From: Malurus cyaneus samueli
Taxonomy: Eukaryota > Chordata > Aves > Passeriformes > Maluridae
DNA: 64,000 nt
Direction of reading: 5' to 3'
NCBI GenBank assembly: GCA_009741485.1
Contig: CM019218.1
Span: 54,501,889 to 54,565,888, forward strand
Shown here: one piece after another, positions 21,661 through 32,700 of the stretch
How positions within the stretch are numbered: the first letter of the stretch is position 1
Layout: each line of letters starts with the position of its first letter
The notes under the pieces: generated by a model
The model's database searches: none
What the model was told of the DNA's origin: nothing
What the model saw: the letters and a program-made list of their open reading frames with translations, nothing else
Program-made: the position numbers and the translations under genes

Positions 21661-22850
21661 CCCAAATGAGGTGAGGCTGGATTTCCTCCTGCCCAGGGAG
21701 CCTGTGGGGTTTGGGGGTTGAATTATTTCATTATTGTGGCCCTGCTCCTCTTGCTGAGGCTTCTCCTGTGCAAACACAGAGCAAAGGTGCAGAGCAGCCC
21801 TGGGGAGAGCTCTGGGGGCTCTGCCTGCTCAGGGCTCCATCTCAGCCCTATTTGGAGCCCAGAGCTCTGCCTGTCCCCTCTGAGCTGTCACAAGGAGCAG
21901 CAGCTAATTCTGAGATAGAGAGGCTGATTTTTCTCCTCTCTGCAGCCTGTAAGAAAATTAAATTCATGCCCAATGGGCCTAAACATTCTTGGTAGCATTG
22001 AAGTGCAAAATTGAGCTAATACCTTTCTGATGTTTAAACAAGTGCTCATGATATTTTTATGCCCGTCAAGGAGAGGCTCTGAGGCTTTTGGAGCTGCCAA
22101 CGCCAACCAGAAGGGATGCAGGAAATAAAAAAAAAAAAGGGGAAATCTATTTATGGGTCATGGGGAGTGGTGAAACAGAGACAAAGTGGATGTCAGGAAA
22201 TCCTCCTGTGGGGCATGGGAGGGTGGAAGGTGCTGGGGGGGGTCTCTTTTTCCTACTGAAGCCAATAATCCCATTGTGAAAATGCACCAATTTCCCGCAG
22301 TTTTGACCCAATATTCACCAAGATCTTCATCTTCAGGGAGAAATCTTTCCCTGGGAGGGTGGGGAGGCCCTGACACGGCTGTCCCTCAATCCTGGCAGTG
22401 CCCAAATCCAGGCTGGATTAATTCCTAACCCAACAATGACCATTAAAAAAGTGGCCACAAGCCAGAGGGAAAGGCACAATTTTGTGGGTGACTCTGAGAC
22501 TTCAAACTGCTCTGGTTTTTTCTTTCCCCTTGTAAATTATCCTTTTGCTTGATGATACAGAATTATTTAGATGACAACTCCTGTTAAAAGAACCTGTGCT
22601 CTTACAGGAAAAAGGCTTTTTTTTTTTTTTTTTTTTCTCAGACAACCCCACCAGAGCTCAAAAAGAGCTTGGAAAGGCTGCAGCTCCATCCACCTCTGCC
22701 TGGGTTTGTTCCTTCTCTGCCGTTTGCAGAGGAGCAGATGGGAGCTGGGCACTCCAGCAGATAAAAGACAATTACAGGCAGAACACGGAGCTGCTGAGCA
22801 CAGGCAGCTTCCACTTGGGACGTTCAGTTCAGCTCCTGGGATAAAAAAAA
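21650..22850. other. Block B, copy 1
   Basis: Non-coding. Copied at 25263-26234 (forward, truncated at the N gap), inverted at about 32580-33720 and as noisy forward sequence at about 41150-42590. It includes AT-rich regulatory-looking parts (ATTAAATTCATGCCC near 21957 and TTGAGCTAATACC near 22011), the 170-bp segment shared with block A (22477-22650) and a poly-T run at about 22617-22636. No exon is supported. Confidence 0.8.
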
Positions 22851-23894
22851 AAAAATTAAAAAAGAGAGGGCTGGAAGGTGCCCTCCTTCTCCAGCCGTCT
22901 GGTGCTGCAGACCTGCTGATCCAGGCAGCTCCTCGCACACAAACGGTGAGGGCTCCATTTCAGCCGTTTGCTGCTCATTTTCGAGCTCTCATTAAAACAA
23001 TCTGCCCTGATTGTCTGTGCAGAGCTATTTTTTGCTCCTCTAAACGGTTGTGAAAGAGATGAGAAAAAAGGAACGGGCCCTGGTGAGGCTGTGACTCATC
23101 AAATGCAGACTCCGACTCTGGGGAGGAGAAACTGCAGCCCCTGGAACGGGCGGAGGGACAGAGGGACAGCCCTGTCCTGCTCTGCTCTGCCCTATTTGGA
23201 CAGGAGTTTGAGGAATTTCACCTTCATGAATCCACAAGCAGGGACATGGATCGTTCTGAAGGACAGCCTGGTCCCCCAGAGCATCCCCTTCTCTCCTGCT
23301 GCATCACTGATTTGGGATAACACGGTTGTATCCCTGCACTCAGAGCAGCACAGCCACCCCCGGAAAAGGTGTTTGGGAGGAAATTTCAGGACATCAACAG
23401 TTCTTTTCTATTCAAGCCAAACACAACCTTGAAAACACCAGAAATTATAAGAAATGGTATTTTCCTTCTTCCATTCTGCCCCATCTCCACCGTCTCTGGC
23501 TGTCCTGGTGTTCCTACAAGAATAATTTCAATGCTTTTGGATTATTGCCCCCTCTGGTCTGGACACTTGGGGCTCCTGACCCAAACCCAGCCTGAAACTG
23601 AGCTTTGCTGAGCATCCCCCAGGCCCAGGAGCTGCCGAGGGGTGCAGGGCTCTGCCCTTCCCGAGGAAAAGAGCTCAGGAATTCCTGCACACCCGGGGAC
23701 AGAGCTTGATCCTGCTGTGGGTGCTGAACCCTGAGCCTCCCCAGGGAATTCCTGCAGGAAACCTCAGGGAGACCGGGACACCATGGGATGCACTGGGATG
23801 CCCTGGGATGCACTGGGATGCCGGATGCCCCTCCTGGGTCCCAAATCCCCCCAAACTCTGGGTAATTTGAGTGACAAGGTGCCCAACAGCCTCT
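22850..23894. other. Block C, copy 1, left part
   Basis: Single-copy-type non-coding DNA, nearly identical to 42600-43675 and inverted at about 31590-32600. A small degenerate 10-bp repeat of GGGATGCACT/GGGATGCCCT lies at 23780-23825. It has one more unit in the 43545-43600 copy. No gene is recognised. Confidence 0.6.
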
Positions 23895-24180
23895 CCCATT
23901 AATTAACGCTCAGCACCTCACAAAGGATTTCCAACTCTTACTCCGTTTCTTCTCCTCCTTTCTCCAGGAACTCCCAGCAAACGCCTTTTGAGGCAGTGCC
24001 AGGCTCCAGCGAGGCCGTTTGTTCTCCGGCCATTTCAATGTCGCTATCAGTGACATTTTTAAAGAGACGAGAAGGGATTTTAATTGGCTGGAACGCTGAT
24101 TGCCATAACAACTGGCTAATGAACCATCTGTTAGCATATGTAATATTTATTTCTACATTTGGGGAACGCAGCTCGGGCTC
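23895..24180. promoter_or_regulatory. Candidate conserved non-coding element
   Basis: TTAATTAA at 23899-23906, TTTCAATGTCGCTATCAG near 24034, TTTTAATTGGCTGG near 24079, CCATAACAACTGGC near 24103 and TAATATTTATTTC near 24140. Repeat-free, with no coding frame, and nearly base-identical in the clean copy at 43665-43950. The density of homeobox/HMG-type words is typical of deeply conserved enhancers, but no alignment was made. Confidence 0.45.
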
Positions 24181-24751
24181 TGGTGAGAGGGCACAGGGGC
24201 AGCTCATGGGTGCAGATGGGCACGGGGGGAGATCCATGGGCTGCAGGGTCCCCAGAGAGCCCCTGGCCATGTCCTGTGCTGCAGCAGAGATGGGAATTCA
24301 TCCCCAGCCTGGGATGGAGGAGTCCTCTCAGCAGCACAGGACACCTTGCCCCTCTCCATCGGGAAAGAAAATCTGTGAAAAGATGGGTTTGGGTCCAGCG
24401 CTAAGAGTGTGACAATAATTAAAGGTGGGAAAAGCCTCCGAGGTCACCGATCTTTGCCCAAACACCGCCAATATCAAACACGTTCAAGGATAAACTGTGT
24501 TTCAATATTCGCACCCCTCTCCTGGGACACGGGGACCCAGCCCTGAGTGCTCAGCGCTGACTGAAATCCCAGAGCAGAGGGAAAAGCGCCGGGATTTCCC
24601 TTGGAAATCTGGAGGGGTTTCGCTCCTCACCGGGAATTTTCACCCACAGCCTGACCCCAGCGAACCGCGATGGGTTTGGGGTTGGCCCTGACCCCAAAAG
24701 AGCCGCGGGTCTTTGGGAAGGGGACAAACACCCCCTGACCCGCCGTGCAGC

Positions 24752-24862
24752 TCCGACGGAGCGTTTTTATTCCGACGGGAGCGGTTTTTATTCCGACGGG
24801 AGCGGTTTTTAATCAGACGGAGGGGTTTTATTCCGACGGAGCGGTTTTTATTCGACTGAGAT
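24752..24862. repeat. 21-bp minisatellite, about 5 units
   Basis: Units of CCGACGGGAGC followed by GGTTTTTATT, CpG-bearing. The clean copy at 44522-44610 has about four units and the inverted copy near 30735-30775 has two or three. Copy number therefore differs between copies of what should be one locus. Confidence 0.9.
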
Positions 24863-24899
24863 TTTATCTGCGGATAAAGAGCGGCGAAGAAGCGAGCGG

Positions 24900-25203
24900 A
24901 GAAAGCCCGCTCCGCACAAGTCACATGCATATGCAAAAAGGCTCCTAATTGCCCTCTTTACAAACCAATCATTGGGGATTTCACGAGCCACATTATAGAA
25001 CCTGACATGCTTATTTTTCCTTTTATTATGTTTGTAAGCAGTGATCCCATTGAAAAGAAATCAAACCCTATTTTTACCAGTCACAACCATCTCCCTTTCT
25101 CTTTCTCGGCTTTATTTTATTTTATTTTCCTTTCTTCCATTGGTTGAATACAGCAGCTTTTCATGTGTATTAATTGCCCTGTAAAATGCCCTCAAAGTCA
25201 TTA
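24900..25203. promoter_or_regulatory. Candidate conserved non-coding element (truncated here)
   Basis: CATGCATATGCAAAAAGG, CCTAATTGCC, CAATCATTGGGGATTTC and GTATTAATTGCCC. AT-rich and repeat-free. The element is cut at about 25203. The intact version continues in the second copy (44640-45170) through ATTTATTTAAATGTGG and GAATTAGCTTATTTTTAAC. Confidence 0.48.
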
Positions 25204-25204
25204 G

Positions 25205-25270
25205 AATTTCTGATGGATTCAGACCCAAAGTTTGATGCACTCAGACCCAAAGTTGGCTGCATTCAGCCCC
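25205..25270. repeat. 22-bp VNTR scrap at a misjoin
   Basis: Two to three units of the CAGACCC array appear abruptly inside the candidate conserved element and lead into a second copy of block B. The intact sequence at 44947 continues differently (CCCCATTCAAAAC). Confidence 0.88.
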
Positions 25271-26234
25271 AAAGTTTGATCCCAAATGAGGTGAGGCTGG
25301 ATTTCCTCCTGCCCAGGGAGCCTGTGGGGTTTGGGGGTTGAATTATTTCATTATTGTGGCCCTGCTCCTCTTGCTGAGGCTTCTCCTGTGCAAACACAGA
25401 GCAAAGGTGCAGAGCAGCCCTGGGGAGAGCTCTGGGGGCTCTGCCTGCTCAGGGCTCCATCTCAGCCCTATTTGGAGCCCAGAGCTCTGCCTGGTCCCCT
25501 CTGAGCTGTCACAAGGAGCAGCAGCTAATTCTGAGATAGAGAGGCTGATTTTTCTCCTCTCTGCAGCCTGTAAGAAAATTAAATTCATGCCCAATGGGCC
25601 TAAACATTCTTGGTAGCATTGAAGTGCAAAATTGAGCTAATACCTTTCTGATGTTTAAACAAGTGCTCATGATATTTTTATGCCCGTCAAGGAGAGGCTC
25701 TGAGGCTTTTGGAGCTGCCAACGCCAACCAGAAGGGATGCAGGAAATAAAAAAAAAAAAAGGGGAAAATCTATTTATGGGTCATGGGGAGTGGTGAAACA
25801 GAGACAAAGTGGATGTCAGGAAATCCTCCTGTGGGGCATGGGAGGGTGGAAGGTGCTGGGGGGGGTCTCTTTTTCCTACTGAAGCCAATAATCCCATTGT
25901 GAAAATGCACCAATTTCCCGCAGTTTTGACCCAATATTCACCAAGATCTTCATCTTCAGGGAGAAATCTTTCCCTGGGAGGGTGGGGAGGCCCTGACACG
26001 GCTGTCCCTCAATCCTGGCAGTGCCCAAGGCCAGGCTGGATTAATTCCTAACCCAACAATGACCATTAGAAAAGTGGCCACAAGCCAGAGGGAAAGGCAC
26101 AATTTTGTGGGTGACTCTGAGACTTCAAGCTGCTCTGGTTTTTCCTTTCCCCTCGTAAATTATCCTTTTGCTTGATGATACAGAATTATTTAGATGACAA
26201 CTCCTGTTAAAAGAACCTGTGCTCTTACAGGAAA
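25263..26234. other. Block B, copy 2 (ends at gap)
   Basis: Nearly identical to 21650-22614, ending at CTTACAGGAAA immediately before the poly-T run of copy 1. A contig end at a homopolymer is typical of short-read assembly. Confidence 0.9.
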
Positions 26235-26259
26235 NNNNNNNNNNNNNNNNNNNNNNNNN
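26235..26259. other. Assembly gap (25 N)
   Basis: Twenty-five N between block B copy 2 and indel-rich sequence. It marks the left edge of the fold-back insert. Confidence 0.98.
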
Positions 26260-26641
26260 CTCAGTTATTTAAATCATTAGATAGGTTACCCAGCACATCC
26301 TCCTCTCTTATTAGCATAATTTTCCCAGACTCTGAGAAGAAAAAGAAACCCTAAGCCCCGTGAATCCACCCGTACCCACAACGCCCAATAACCTCAGAAA
26401 GATCTCCATCACGTGGCCTAAAGGAACATGAAAGGGAACGCTAGCTCTAACTTTCCACACTGATCAGTTCCCCTAAGACCATCCTGAGGTCAAAAAGACG
26501 TACCCCAGCCCTGCTCCTGCCTCTCCACAACCCACACAGAATAATCTCTTGGCGCCAATCCAGAGGAGAGACAGATCAGCCTGAGCTAATGTTCTGTGCA
26601 CTCAGATATCATCACCCGCCAGATTTCTGCCATCCAAAGAA
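26260..26641 (+). other. Noisy forward copy of 48640-48996
   Basis: Aligns collinearly, with many indels, to the end of block E. Shared landmarks include CCAGCCCTGCTCCTGCC near 26508 and CTCCACAACCC near 26525. It ends at CATCCAAAGAATC, equivalent to about 48996. Confidence 0.8.
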
Positions 26642-26705
26642 TCTCTCTCTTTCCATCCGAGGCTCTCCCTCTATTTGGTACCTTTTGATAGAACAAATTC
26701 GCTAA
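26642..26705. other. Possible PacBio hairpin adapter remnant at fold-back 1
   Basis: Directly at the turn-round point: ATCTCTCTCTTTCC then ATCCGAGG, then about 40 bases with no counterpart in block E. The start matches the known SMRTbell adapter beginning (a TC run, then TTTTCC and CTCC repeats). The TTG-rich second half is poorly preserved. Immediately after it the same genomic sequence resumes on the opposite strand. Confidence 0.55.
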
Positions 26706-29700
26706 TGACCAGAAGTGGTACTATAATGATCCTAAGGTTATCTATAAACCATGCTTCAGCGGGACTACCTTCTCCCTCTCAGATCCCAAGAATTTATATC
26801 CCGTGTGTTTTCGACGGCAACGGCGGGCACCCTCAGGAGAATCCCCACAGTTCCTACGTCCACTTCCAATACCCATCTTTGTCTCACTGATTGCCAAAAA
26901 CAATTCCCTGAGAGTTTTGGTCTCAGGTCCACACCGGTTGTTGTTCCCTTCCACAGGTTCTGGGATAATTCTACTTAAAAAACAAAAAGTAGCAGGGCGA
27001 GTGTAGGAGCTAACCCTATCCCAACCCTATCCTAATCCTGACCTTGACCCTAATCACCATAACCCTCCTCCTCAATAAGGCAGCACAGCCACATTCACCT
27101 CAACTATGTATCTCCCTTTTCCCTCCTCTTCAATTATTTCAGCTATAATTTCAGCATTACTTCAGGATATTTCACTCTCAGAGCCCAGGAAGAGGAAATA
27201 GCAGGCACACCACGAATTCCCAATACCCACAGCCTTGCGCCTCTCAGCAGCTCCAAAATCAATTCTCCTCCCACTTTCTGGAATGCAAAATAAGTGAGTC
27301 TGTTTGCACCTGGCTAGAAAGGAAAAAAAACGATGTGGGGCTTTGTTCTGACATCACAAACGCAAACAGTTGGTGAGTTCTCCCTTATGCAGGGCATCCA
27401 GAAGTGCGAAAACCCTCATTTGATTAGTATATAATCTCACAGTTCGTTGCCAAAAAATCAGTATTTTTAATATTGTCACCAGAGATGACTTTAACCTCCG
27501 TCGCCATATTTGCACTTGTGCGTTTTAATGAAACGATTATGGAGCGCATTACTGTATTTTACGACCGTTGGTTCGCGGCTGCAGCGCCGTGGTCATCCAA
27601 TTAAAATGTGGGCGAGCAGAGTGGAGCTGCTCCTTTCTCGCATCAGTGAGTTCTGCCCAGTAATGTGAATAATCCAAACTCTCTCCCCAAACTCCGGTAA
27701 CATTCCCCCCTGTACGTCCTAAAATCAATCTGCAGCTCCACCTTAGTGCCCCCACAATTCCCTGCCTCTCTCAGCAAAGTAAAATCTTTGAAACATCTAT
27801 CGACACATCACATTTCATTAACTCTTCAAATATCCCTTTCCCCCCACAGCACATGGTTTAACTATCTCATAATTTATTGAATTTATTCTTTCTTTTTTTT
27901 TTTTTTTGGTTCTCTCTCAAAGCACTCTTTAAATCAAGTTAAATTATGTAAAGCCGTTAGGTCACCCGACCAGCAGAAATGAAACGCAATACATCATTTT
28001 TTTGTAAAGCAGTGAAATCTGTCGATTCCTGCCACGAGTGATTTTAATATTAATTAATAAAATCTTTAGTCTAGCCGGTCAGTATTGCTGTGGGGTCTTC
28101 GGGTCTGTCCCTGCTCCTGCTCCAGCCACGGTGGGTGACAATTCCATTTTCTGTGGTGGTCCCTGCCCAGATGCCCCATTCCTGTCCCGGGAGAGGGTCC
28201 CAACCCCACTTATTACCACCCACTATCCATCTGTGCCAAATCTCGTGATTCCAGGTGGTGCCCCTGATCCCAAACCCCAAATCCACCACCCTGTGCTGGA
28301 TCTGCTATACAGACTGGGAATGGGAGGCAGCTCCACACCCTGAACTCTCACACACAAAACTCCTCATTGGTGATGGTGGAGCTCCGCAGGGTCTGGGTGA
28401 GCTGAAATCCCCACAATGATTGATCTCCTCATCATCACGGAGCTCACCGTTAATCCCACGTAGACAGACCAGACACATGAGCTCTTCCAAGGTTATAACC
28501 CCAACATATGCCGTTCTGCCCCATAATGAAACATTTTGTGGTGTAAAACACCATCCTGGTGTAATAAAGAAAAATCGCATTGATGTTGTTTTGGCAGCAG
28601 AGCTGCTGGCTTGTTCAGAACTACTTGTGCATCTTTTTATTAGCCTTCCTGGGCCGTGGGGTCACTGTATCCCTGTAAGAGGAAATGAAGGAGATATCAC
28701 CCAGATATATCTGAGCCTCCTCTGGCTCTCTTAAATATTCAAAGAATTATTGAGGGATGGGATTCAAAGTAAGATTTTGCTGATGCTCTTGGGAAAACAT
28801 GGTTCTGAGAATAAACAATTTCTGGCTGGGTTCTTCTGGGCCTGGGCCTATGCTGGCTGGAACGCTGGACGAACCCTGCTGGGTAGCGCTGGCTGGGCTG
28901 GCTCGGGCTGCTGGGCTTGGCTTCTCTTGCTCTCTGATAGCTGGCTGCTGCTCTGGCCCTACTGCTGTGGCTCTCTGTGACGATGGCTGGGGGGAAGTGG
29001 TCCTTTTTTTTTATGATTAGAGCTGGGCTGGGGGCAGTGACAATCCCAAATCCTGGCCAAGACTCGTTTGGATTGCCTGAACCCCGTTTTGAGCCAGATT
29101 AATTCAGCTGCTGCAGCAGGATGATCCCGTTTCCTGCAGTCCCAGGAGAGGAACGCTCCCAAAACGTCCCAAACATCCCTGGCTGTGCCTCACCGTGTGC
29201 CAAGGAATGGAGGGACCTTATTGTTCGTAAAACTGACCCCAAAGCACAAAACCCCGGCTGGAGAGCAGGAAGACTTCCCCTGCAGCAGCTCCGGGAAACG
29301 GCGCACGTCCCGACGCGCCGGGCGCGTGTCCCGGCGGACAGGGAACGGTGGTGGCACCTCCTGGCAAGAGGGTGACACCTTTGTGTCCCCAGAGAGGGAC
29401 TCGGCCGGGCGTGCCCCGACACGATCCTTTAGCGATGTTTAACCCCGAGCACAAAGCGGCCCGCCCGCGCACGGACGCCCGCAATTGCGGCGGCGCTTAA
29501 TGAAGCAAACGGCGAGCGGCTGCTCTCATTAAAATATGAAAATGCTGCCCGGAGCAGGGAGAGAGAGGCGGCTCCTTCCTCAGGGATCGCCCTAGTGGAG
29601 CAGGGGAAGGGAAACACGGGGATAGGGATCTTGGCTCCAGCATCGCGTTTTTGTCACGTCCCTGCTGCGCCTGGGTCCGGAGGGTCCGAGCCCACGCACA

Positions 29701-32700
29701 GGTTCTGGATGGAAGGACAGAAACACGGAAAATGGTTGGAAACACTGACAAAGAGAGAGGGACGACCGTCAGGCAATCAAATTCCCCTCAAAGTTCCCTC
29801 CCACCAGAAAACAACCTCCAGAAGTATAATCCTTGCTAGAGTGATGCCCTCAATTCTCCACCGTCCAGCTCTTCCAAAAATCCTCCTGTCCCCATTGTAA
29901 ACCCTCAGTGCTGCCGAATCACTTCATGGTGGGAAATCCACGCGTGGTGTTTGAGGAAAATAGAACAACTTTGCCTTGCATTCAGGAAATTGGGGTGCGT
30001 TTTAATCAACTCTCAACCACCAGATTGAACTCCGGTGTGAGAGCCACGAACCATGGCTGGAAATCCTGCAGCTCTGGGTGAGAAGTCTTGCGGATCTAGT
30101 AGGAATAATTCGCGAGGCAAGCCCCAATCTTCTGAAAATAGAGAAAAAAAAAGAAAAAAAAAAAAAAGAAAGAAAAGAGTTAAACGCCTAAAACTGTGAT
30201 TCTGCTGGGATAACATGAAGAGTTCCTATTGAAGTTATCATTTAAAAAAAAATTACAAAGGTTTGCGAACAGCTTGCCTGGAACAATATTTCAGGCATGG
30301 CTAGCTGTTAAAAATAAGCTAATTCAGAAGAGCCACATTTAAATAAATATAATGCAAAGACATAATGGCACAGATAATAGTTTTGAATGGGGAATTCTAA
30401 TGACTTTGAGGGCATTTTACAGGGCAATTAATACACATGAAAACGCTGCTGTATTCAACCAATGGAAGAAAGGAAAATAAATAAATAAAGCCGGCAGAAA
30501 GAGAAAGGGAGATGGTGTACGGATAAAAATAGGGTTTGATTCTTTTCAATGGATCACTGCTTACAAACATAATAAAAGGAAAAATAAGCATGTCAGGTTC
30601 TATAATGTGGCTCGTGAAATCCCCAATGATTGGTTTGTAAAGAGGCAATTAGGAGCCTTTTTGCATATGCATGTGACTTTGCGGAGCGGGGCTCTCCGCT
30701 CCTTCTCTGCCGCTCTTTATCCGCAGGATAAAAATCCCATCCCGTCGGAATAAAAACCCTCCCGTCGGCACGCAAACGCGTCAGTGTCTGTCCCCTCCCA
30801 AAGACCCGCGGCTCTTTTGGGTCCAGGGCCAACACCCACAACCCATCGCGGTTCGCTGGGGTCAGGCTGTGGGTGAAAATTCCCGGTGAGGAGCGAAACC
30901 CCTCCAGATTTCCAAGGGAAATCCCGGCGCTTTCCCTCTGCTCTGGGATTTCAGTCACGCTGAGCACTCAGCGGTCCCCGTGTCCCAGGAGAGGTGCGAA
31001 TATTGAAACACAGTTTATCCTTGAACTGTTTGATATTGGCGGTGTTTGGGCAAAGATCGGTGACCTCGGAGGCTTTTCCCACCTTTAATTATTGTCACAC
31101 TCTTAGCGCTGGACCCAAACCCATCTTTTCACAGATTTTCTTTCCCGATGGAGAGGGGCAAGGTCCTGTGCTGCTGAGAGGACTCCTCCATCCCAGGCTG
31201 GGGATGAATTCCCATCTCTGCTGCAGCACAGGACATGGCCAGGGGCTCTCTGGGGACCCTGCAGCCCATGGATCTCCCCCCGTGCCCATCTGCACCCATG
31301 AGCTGCCCCTGTGCCCTCTCACCAGAGCCCGAGCTGCGTTCCCCAAATGTAGAAATAAATATTACATAGTGCTAACAGATGGTTCATTAGCCAGTTGTTA
31401 TGGCAATCACGTTCCAGCCAATTAAAATCCCTTCTCGCTCGCTTTAAAAATGTCACTGATAGCGACATTGAAATGGCCGGAGAACAAACGGCCTCGCTGG
31501 AGCCTGGCACGCCTCAAAAGGCTTTGCTGGAGTTCCTGGAGAAAGGAGGAGAAGAAGGCAAGATGAATCCTTAGTGCCTGACCTAATAAGGAGAGCTGTT
31601 GCTCACTGAAATTACCCAGAGTTGGGGATTTGGAACCCAGAGGGCATCCCAGAGCATACCCAGGGCATCCCAGGCTCCCATGCACCATGGTGTCCCGGTC
31701 TCCCCTGAGGTTTTCCTGCAGGAATTCCCTGGGAGGGCTCAGGGTTCAGCACCCACAGCAGGATCAGCTCTGTCCCCGGGTGTGCAGAATTCCTGAGCTC
31801 ATTTTCCTCGAAGGGCAGAGCCCTGCACCCCTCGGCAGCTCCTGGGCCGGGGGATGCTCAGCAAAGCTCAGTTTCAGGCTGTTTGGGTCAGGAGCCCCAA
31901 GTGTCCAGACCAGAGGGGGCATAAGCCAAAAGCATTGAAATTATTCTTGTAGAACACCAGGACACCAGAGACGGTGGAGATGGGGCAGAATGGAAGAAGG
32001 AAAATACCATTCTTATAATTTCTGGTGTTTTCAAGGTTGTGTTTGGCTTGAATAGAAAAGAACTGTTGATGTCCTGAAATTTCCCCCAAACACCTTTTCC
32101 GGGGTGGCTGTGCTGCTCTGAGTGCAGGGATACAACCGTGTTATCCCAAATCAGTGATGCAGCAGGAGAGAAGGGGATGCTCTGGGGGACCAGGCTGTCC
32201 TCAGAATGATCCATGTCCCTGCTTGTGGATTCATGAAGGTGAAATTCCTCAAACTCCTGTCCAAATCAGAGCAGAGCAGACAGGGCTTCCCTCTTCCCCT
32301 CTGTCCCTGCCCTTCAGGGCTGCAGTTTCTCCTCCCCAGACCGGAGTCTGCATTTGAGCGCACAGCCTCACCAGGGCCCTCCTTTTTTCTCATTCTTTCA
32401 CAACCGTTTAGAGAGAAAAAATAGCTCTGCACAGACAATCAGGGCAGATTGTTTTAACGAGACGCTCGAAAAGAGCACAAACGCTGAAATGGAGCCACTC
32501 ACCGTTTGTTGCGAGAGCTCGCTGGATCAGCAGGTCAGCACCAGACGGCTGGAGAAAGCACCTTCCATCCCTCTCTTTTTTAGATTTTTTTTTTTTTTAT
32601 CCCAGAGCTGAACTGAACGTCCCAAGTGAAGCTGCCTGTGCTCAGCAAGCTCCGTGTTCTGCTGTAATTGTCTTTTATCTGCTGGAGTGCCCAGCTCCCA

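Noticed and set aside
22360..22440. Possible CR1 fragment (GTGCCCAAATCCAGGCTGG)
   Set aside because: Only one short landmark is present and the flanking CR1 blocks are missing. Too weak to call.
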